Assembly (NCBI RefSeq): GCF_037038585.1
Contig: NC_092520.1
Coordinates: 195,927,604 to 195,991,603 of the forward strand
From: Patagioenas fasciata
Lineage: Eukaryota; Chordata; Aves; Columbiformes; Columbidae
Length of the DNA: 64,000 nt
Reading direction: 5' to 3'
The notes below the pieces were generated by a model. That model saw nothing but the letters and a program-made list of their open reading frames with translations, was not told the DNA's origin and ran no database searches. The translations under genes were made by a program, and so were the position numbers. This document shows, in pieces, positions 59,876-64,000 of the stretch; within the stretch, counting starts at the first letter, position 1; every line of letters begins with the position of its first letter.

Positions 59876-61302
59876 ATCTAGAACAAGCTTTCTTCCATCT
59901 CCTAGTGTACTGCAGAGAAATGAGGAATAATATATTGCTAACCAGCATGTGCCAAATACTTTGAGAAGTGTTCAACAGTTAGCTTTTTAAAGCAAAGAGC
60001 TGACTTATTTGTTTTCTTTCTTATATTGGTAAATGAACACAAGTGTCTATAAAGTTTGTAAGATGAAAACTCTTTTTGATCTTGAACAATCAAGTAAACA
60101 GTCTCCTGAAATCCTGTGTATTCCAAGGATTTCCTTAAAGTAGTGTATACTCATATGGGAAGCCTTTACTGCAAAATGGATCCGAGATGAGCTTGCAGAA
60201 TCTCTGCTAAAAATGCTTTAAAGTGAGGAGTGATAAAAATATAGAAAGAATAAATCATTCAAAATATTCTGTTTTTCTGGTTTTTCTGGGTTGGGTGGGG
60301 TTTTGATTGAGATGTGTGTGTGCATGTGTTTAAGTTTCTTTTTTTCTCTCAAACAAAAGGAAAGTAAAATTTCTCAGTTAGTAGAAATCATATATAGGAA
60401 TGGAGAGTTTGGCACACAATCTAATTTTATTCTGACCCCAAGGCAGCAACATGTGGAAAATATTTATAGCAACAGAGCCATTTACTCTCAGAGACTTATA
60501 ATCTTGGACATGAATTGAAAACTTCAGCTGGAATAAAGCTTCACTTCATGAAAAATGATGGGAATAAGGTTTGTAATATGCATTGTCTGTTTTAAAAGCT
60601 TGGTCATCAGTATTTGTCCCTGATTCAAGAAGATATTATAGCGATTGTTTTTTAGGAAAATACAAACCAAGAGTTTAAAACTTTGTTAGGATTTATGACT
60701 AGTTTTTGCCAATAACTTCTCATTTACAGTGTCTTTTACAAGAATAATTAAAAAAAAAGAATTCCCACTAAATTTTAGGCATTTTTACTTAACACATTTC
60801 TACACAACATGGTGGGGGGGAAGTTCACTTCTGAGCAATGTATATATCAAATGCAAAACTTTAAACTGCATTTCACAAATTCAAGTTGTATTTCTCCAAA
60901 CTGAAGTTTCTGAGAGAGAAAGCAAGAGACTACTCCTGTAAAATCAAGGCTTTTCAGTTCAAATGGAAGAGAACTCCCAAAGTCAAAGATCTTTTCTTGA
61001 GACTTTTCTATTGCAGTTCTGCTGTAGAGTATGAATAATCTTTGCTTTGAACATAACTATTATCACAAAGCAATATTATGCAGTAGGACAATCTTTCAAG
61101 GCAGTATTCATGTTTTTTAGGATAATCATATAGTCATGTAGTTAGAAAGAAGTGTGTAATTAGAAAAAATCACTGCCATGGTGATTACTTTTGCTGATTA
61201 CATTTTTAGCTATAATTTATCAAAACTTTCTGGTTTTACAGTCTTCAGCAGGGATGAGTAGTTGTCTTACAAAGCATCTAATAGATTTCCAGTGGTTCAT
61301 AC

Positions 61303-61500
61303 TAAGAAAACAAAACAAAACAACTCCCCACCCTCACACACAAAAAACCCCCACAAGCAAATTCAAAAAGCATAATATTAGAGTTGCCAAAATAAATATT
61401 TCAAAAAAAAAAAAAAATAAAAACTTAAAATACACTACAAACAAACAAAATGTAACAAACAAAACGTAACAAAACAAACACACAAAAACCAAAACCCCAA
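61303..61500. repeat. A/C-rich simple-sequence zone
   Basis: CAAAA units, CACACACA, CCCCCACAAG, a 15-A run near 61404 and further AACAAA units, interrupted by about 60 bp of ordinary sequence. Confidence 0.75.
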
Positions 61501-61790
61501 AGCCCTGCTCAAAACCTCTAGGTTGTGCTCTGTTTGTGTGTACTAAGCAGAGAGATTTAGAAAAACTGTAGCTTTCTGCTAGAAGGAACTGGCAGATATA
61601 TGTCCCCTGTCATGTGATGGACAGTATTTGTGTGACTGCAAAGTATTGTTCCCTCTCAGTCCAAGACCTGAGATCATACCTTCAGTCTTTCACTCCCATA
61701 CTTCCTAAATCTCTCATTCTTGCAGACGGATGACACATCAGAGCTTTGGATGAGACAGGGAACAGCTACATATTGAATATATTTCAACAT

Positions 61791-61813
61791 TTTTATTTAT
61801 TTATTTATTTATA
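61791..61813. repeat. (TTTA)n microsatellite
   Basis: About five TTTA units. Near-identical TATTGAATATATTT motifs lie on both sides (near 61773 and 61813), making a compound repeat. Confidence 0.8.
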
Positions 61814-64000
61814 TTGAATATATTTTTAAATAATTTTTTATCATTTTACAGATTTCTTATCACCCTATATCCAGTTCAGTATTATTAGCTTCTTTAATGT
61901 CTTTTCTAGTTCTTATTCCTTGGCATACACCTGTGTATGATTGTTTGCAGTCCTTTCCTGGAGACCAGGATTCTCAAAGTACTTATTTTATAGCACTTCA
62001 TACACTTACAGCAGATTTCTCATTACTGTTACTTTCCCTTGTGTGTTCACAGAATCTTTTGCAAACCACATGGAAGCCTCAACTAGTGTGAAAAAAGCTT
62101 CTGTTCACCACACACTATTAGATAAACTTCCAAGTGGCTATGTGCTAGGTACAGGAAGATGCCTGTTTTTATTGGAGCTTACAAAATAAAAAAATAAATA
62201 TTTATTTATTAATAAAAAAGGTAGCCTGAGGCAACTTATAGGCTTGAAGGTTGGCAAAACTATCAGCGACCGAGAACAGGGTTTTGTAATGAGAAAGTGT
62301 CAGACAAATGTAACTGTAGGCACCACTACCTGGGTCACCTACAAGAATAAGAACATCAGTGGAAGCTGTTTCTTCAATTTCCATCTAGAAATCATTCCCT
62401 AGTGAATAACATTCTATAACACTGCTTATTATTTTTTTCGTCACATGAAACTCAGCATAACAATCTAGCTGCCATAGTCTGTGTTATTAAATTTGACAGT
62501 TTGCAAGGGCTGTAAATAAGTAAACCTTATACTTGCTCACAATTCCAAACTGGAATCTGAAACAGGTCATAATCAATCTCACCAGAGGAGTATGGGCTAG
62601 ATAGCAATGAAATGTTAATCTTACTTGGCAACTTGTGGGAAAACGTGCTGTTATTCAGGAAGTTTTGTGGCTATAATATCTTTTATTTTCCCTCTTATAA
62701 ATTATTTCCTATATATTATTTTGTTGGAACTAATTAAGGCAGAAGAAACTCTAGACCTGCTTTTCCTGTGAAATGTGTAAATCCCAGGTTATTGTATCAA
62801 CAGAGGGCAAAAATGCATGTTAGCCCTGTAGGATCCTTGAAAGTAATAACTCATATTGTGGTAGAGGTGTTGAGTTATTTTTACATTTGGACTGTTGTTA
62901 CCCTTTTTAAAAATAAATATGACCACTGTGGACTTCTAATAAGCTAATTAAATAAAAATGATCGTTAGAGAATAGATAATAATGTTCTTACCACCATGTA
63001 ACTCTTTCCCCATCATTTTCACAATTTCCACAATACACTTACTGCACATCTACAGGAAGCACATTTAAAAATTAAGATTTACCGTAACTTTATATGTATA
63101 TATATATTTAGTATTTTTACTACTATTTTACTATTATTGTAGCATGTGCCTTATTTCTTACATGTAGAAAAAAATTAAATACCTTCAACTGTTATGTTAT
63201 TGGAGCTAATTTAGAAAATACACACAGAAAAAATTCTACACTCAAAGGTTTGATCCAAAAATCACTTTGTTCATTTATCTATTATTCCTTTTGTGTATTC
63301 TCTAGTTTGTATCTGATTACATTTAGTTTCACTGACGTGAATGACTATCAGATATACAGGGTAACACAGAAGAAGGGTGAATAAGTGCTGTTCAGAAGGG
63401 CTTTAGCCATTAGCAAATGGTTTTCCCCTACTTTTCCTGATGACAGGAGAAGTAGTAATCTCAACAGTAGGAAAAAGAGTGTTAAAAATAGAACTTAATT
63501 CATTACAAGTTATACTTCTCAAAGTTGTAAATGAAAAATGAATTGACTGTATTGGAATTCAATAACGTGACTACTTTGAATTTCCAGGATATCTCTGTGG
63601 GGGGAATAAAGGTGCAAGCATTTATCACATGAATAGGAAGAGTTAATCTTTGGAAGAAAAACAAACTTTCAAGAGTTCGTATTTCTAAGTAAGGTAATCT
63701 AACCACTGTGTGAGTGAGAGAGAAGTGCAAAAGAGAGAGGCAAATATACTCAGGAGGCAGGAACAGCCTGAATGAGGCCAGAGGAGAATGTAAAAGGGAG
63801 ATAGGTTTGAGGAGAAGAAAGCAGAATTTTGTTGACTGATGAGACAGAAATAGTCAAGGTTTCAGAAAAGAAAGGCCTAGTGCCATAATACTTTACATCA
63901 CATTTGTTGATCTTTTAAGCTCCTATTTTCCACAGTTGAATGTGCTCAAACAAAAGACAGGGGAGCAAGGATCAGTGTGCAAAAGTCCACAAAGATTGGG

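Larger units (their letters stand above)
59509..64000. other. Noncoding DNA rich in simple repeats
   Basis: After the G/T tract at 59764-59875 and an A/C-rich zone at 61303-61500, the rest is AT-rich single-copy sequence. It includes a TTTA run at 61791-61813 flanked by repeats of TATTGAATATATTT, and a TA-rich patch near 63091-63109. No genes or element ends recognised. Confidence 0.5.

Noticed and set aside
1-64000. CRISPR arrays, tRNA, rRNA or prokaryotic operon features
   Set aside because: No regularly spaced identical repeats, no tRNA T-loop/acceptor pairing and no ribosomal sequence were seen; the sequence is clearly vertebrate nuclear DNA.

Overview
The window reads as AT-rich vertebrate nuclear DNA from a bird. 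The evidence is at least nine CR1 LINE fragments with bird-type 3' tails built on the ATTCTATGATTCTATGA or TCACAGAATCACAGAATG motifs, several solo endogenous-retrovirus LTRs, long A/T homopolymers and CAAA or TA microsatellites. There are no operons, ribosome binding sites or long ORFs. The CR1 subfamily with GTTAGGGATTGGAAGGGAC next to its tail, and the LTR family ending ACCAAAACCAGGACA, look neoavian rather than galliform. That is recalled family knowledge, not a search.

I see no host protein-coding gene. The longest open frame is 138 codons, and I recognise only the frames inside CR1 reverse-transcriptase remnants. The window is best described as intergenic DNA or the inside of a large intron, with mobile-element fossils in otherwise single-copy sequence.

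Layout. 1-7296: single-copy AT-rich DNA with a hairpin and a CAAA tract. 7302-7921: solo LTR on the minus strand with a perfect 5-bp target duplication. 8940-9205: very old CR1 fossil. 9206-16785: single-copy DNA with a strong candidate conserved noncoding block. 16791-17707: 917-bp solo LTR (plus) carrying two internal tandem-repeat arrays. 18850-19091: CR1 tail. 22594-23289: second member of the 16791 LTR family, opposite strand, perfect 5-bp target duplication. 27067-30985: dense composite of three minus-strand CR1s and two probable plus-strand LTR pieces. 34530-34664 and 37068-37318: two short CR1 tails. 39398-40168: eroded relative of the 7302 LTR. 40169-54160: about 14 kb with only simple repeats and small symmetric motifs. 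54163-55057 and 59066-59508: two related CR1s in opposite orientation about 4 kb apart. 59764-59875: an extreme G/T-only tract.

Nothing here works together as a pathway. Every recognised coding trace is a decayed retrotransposon reverse transcriptase. I did not find a clear new biological system. The leads most worth checking are the repeat-bearing LTR family, the unclassified LTR-like segments in the 27-31 kb cluster, a CR1 copy that lacks its own 3' end, the candidate conserved blocks, and one coding-like minus-strand frame near 53.1-53.4 kb.
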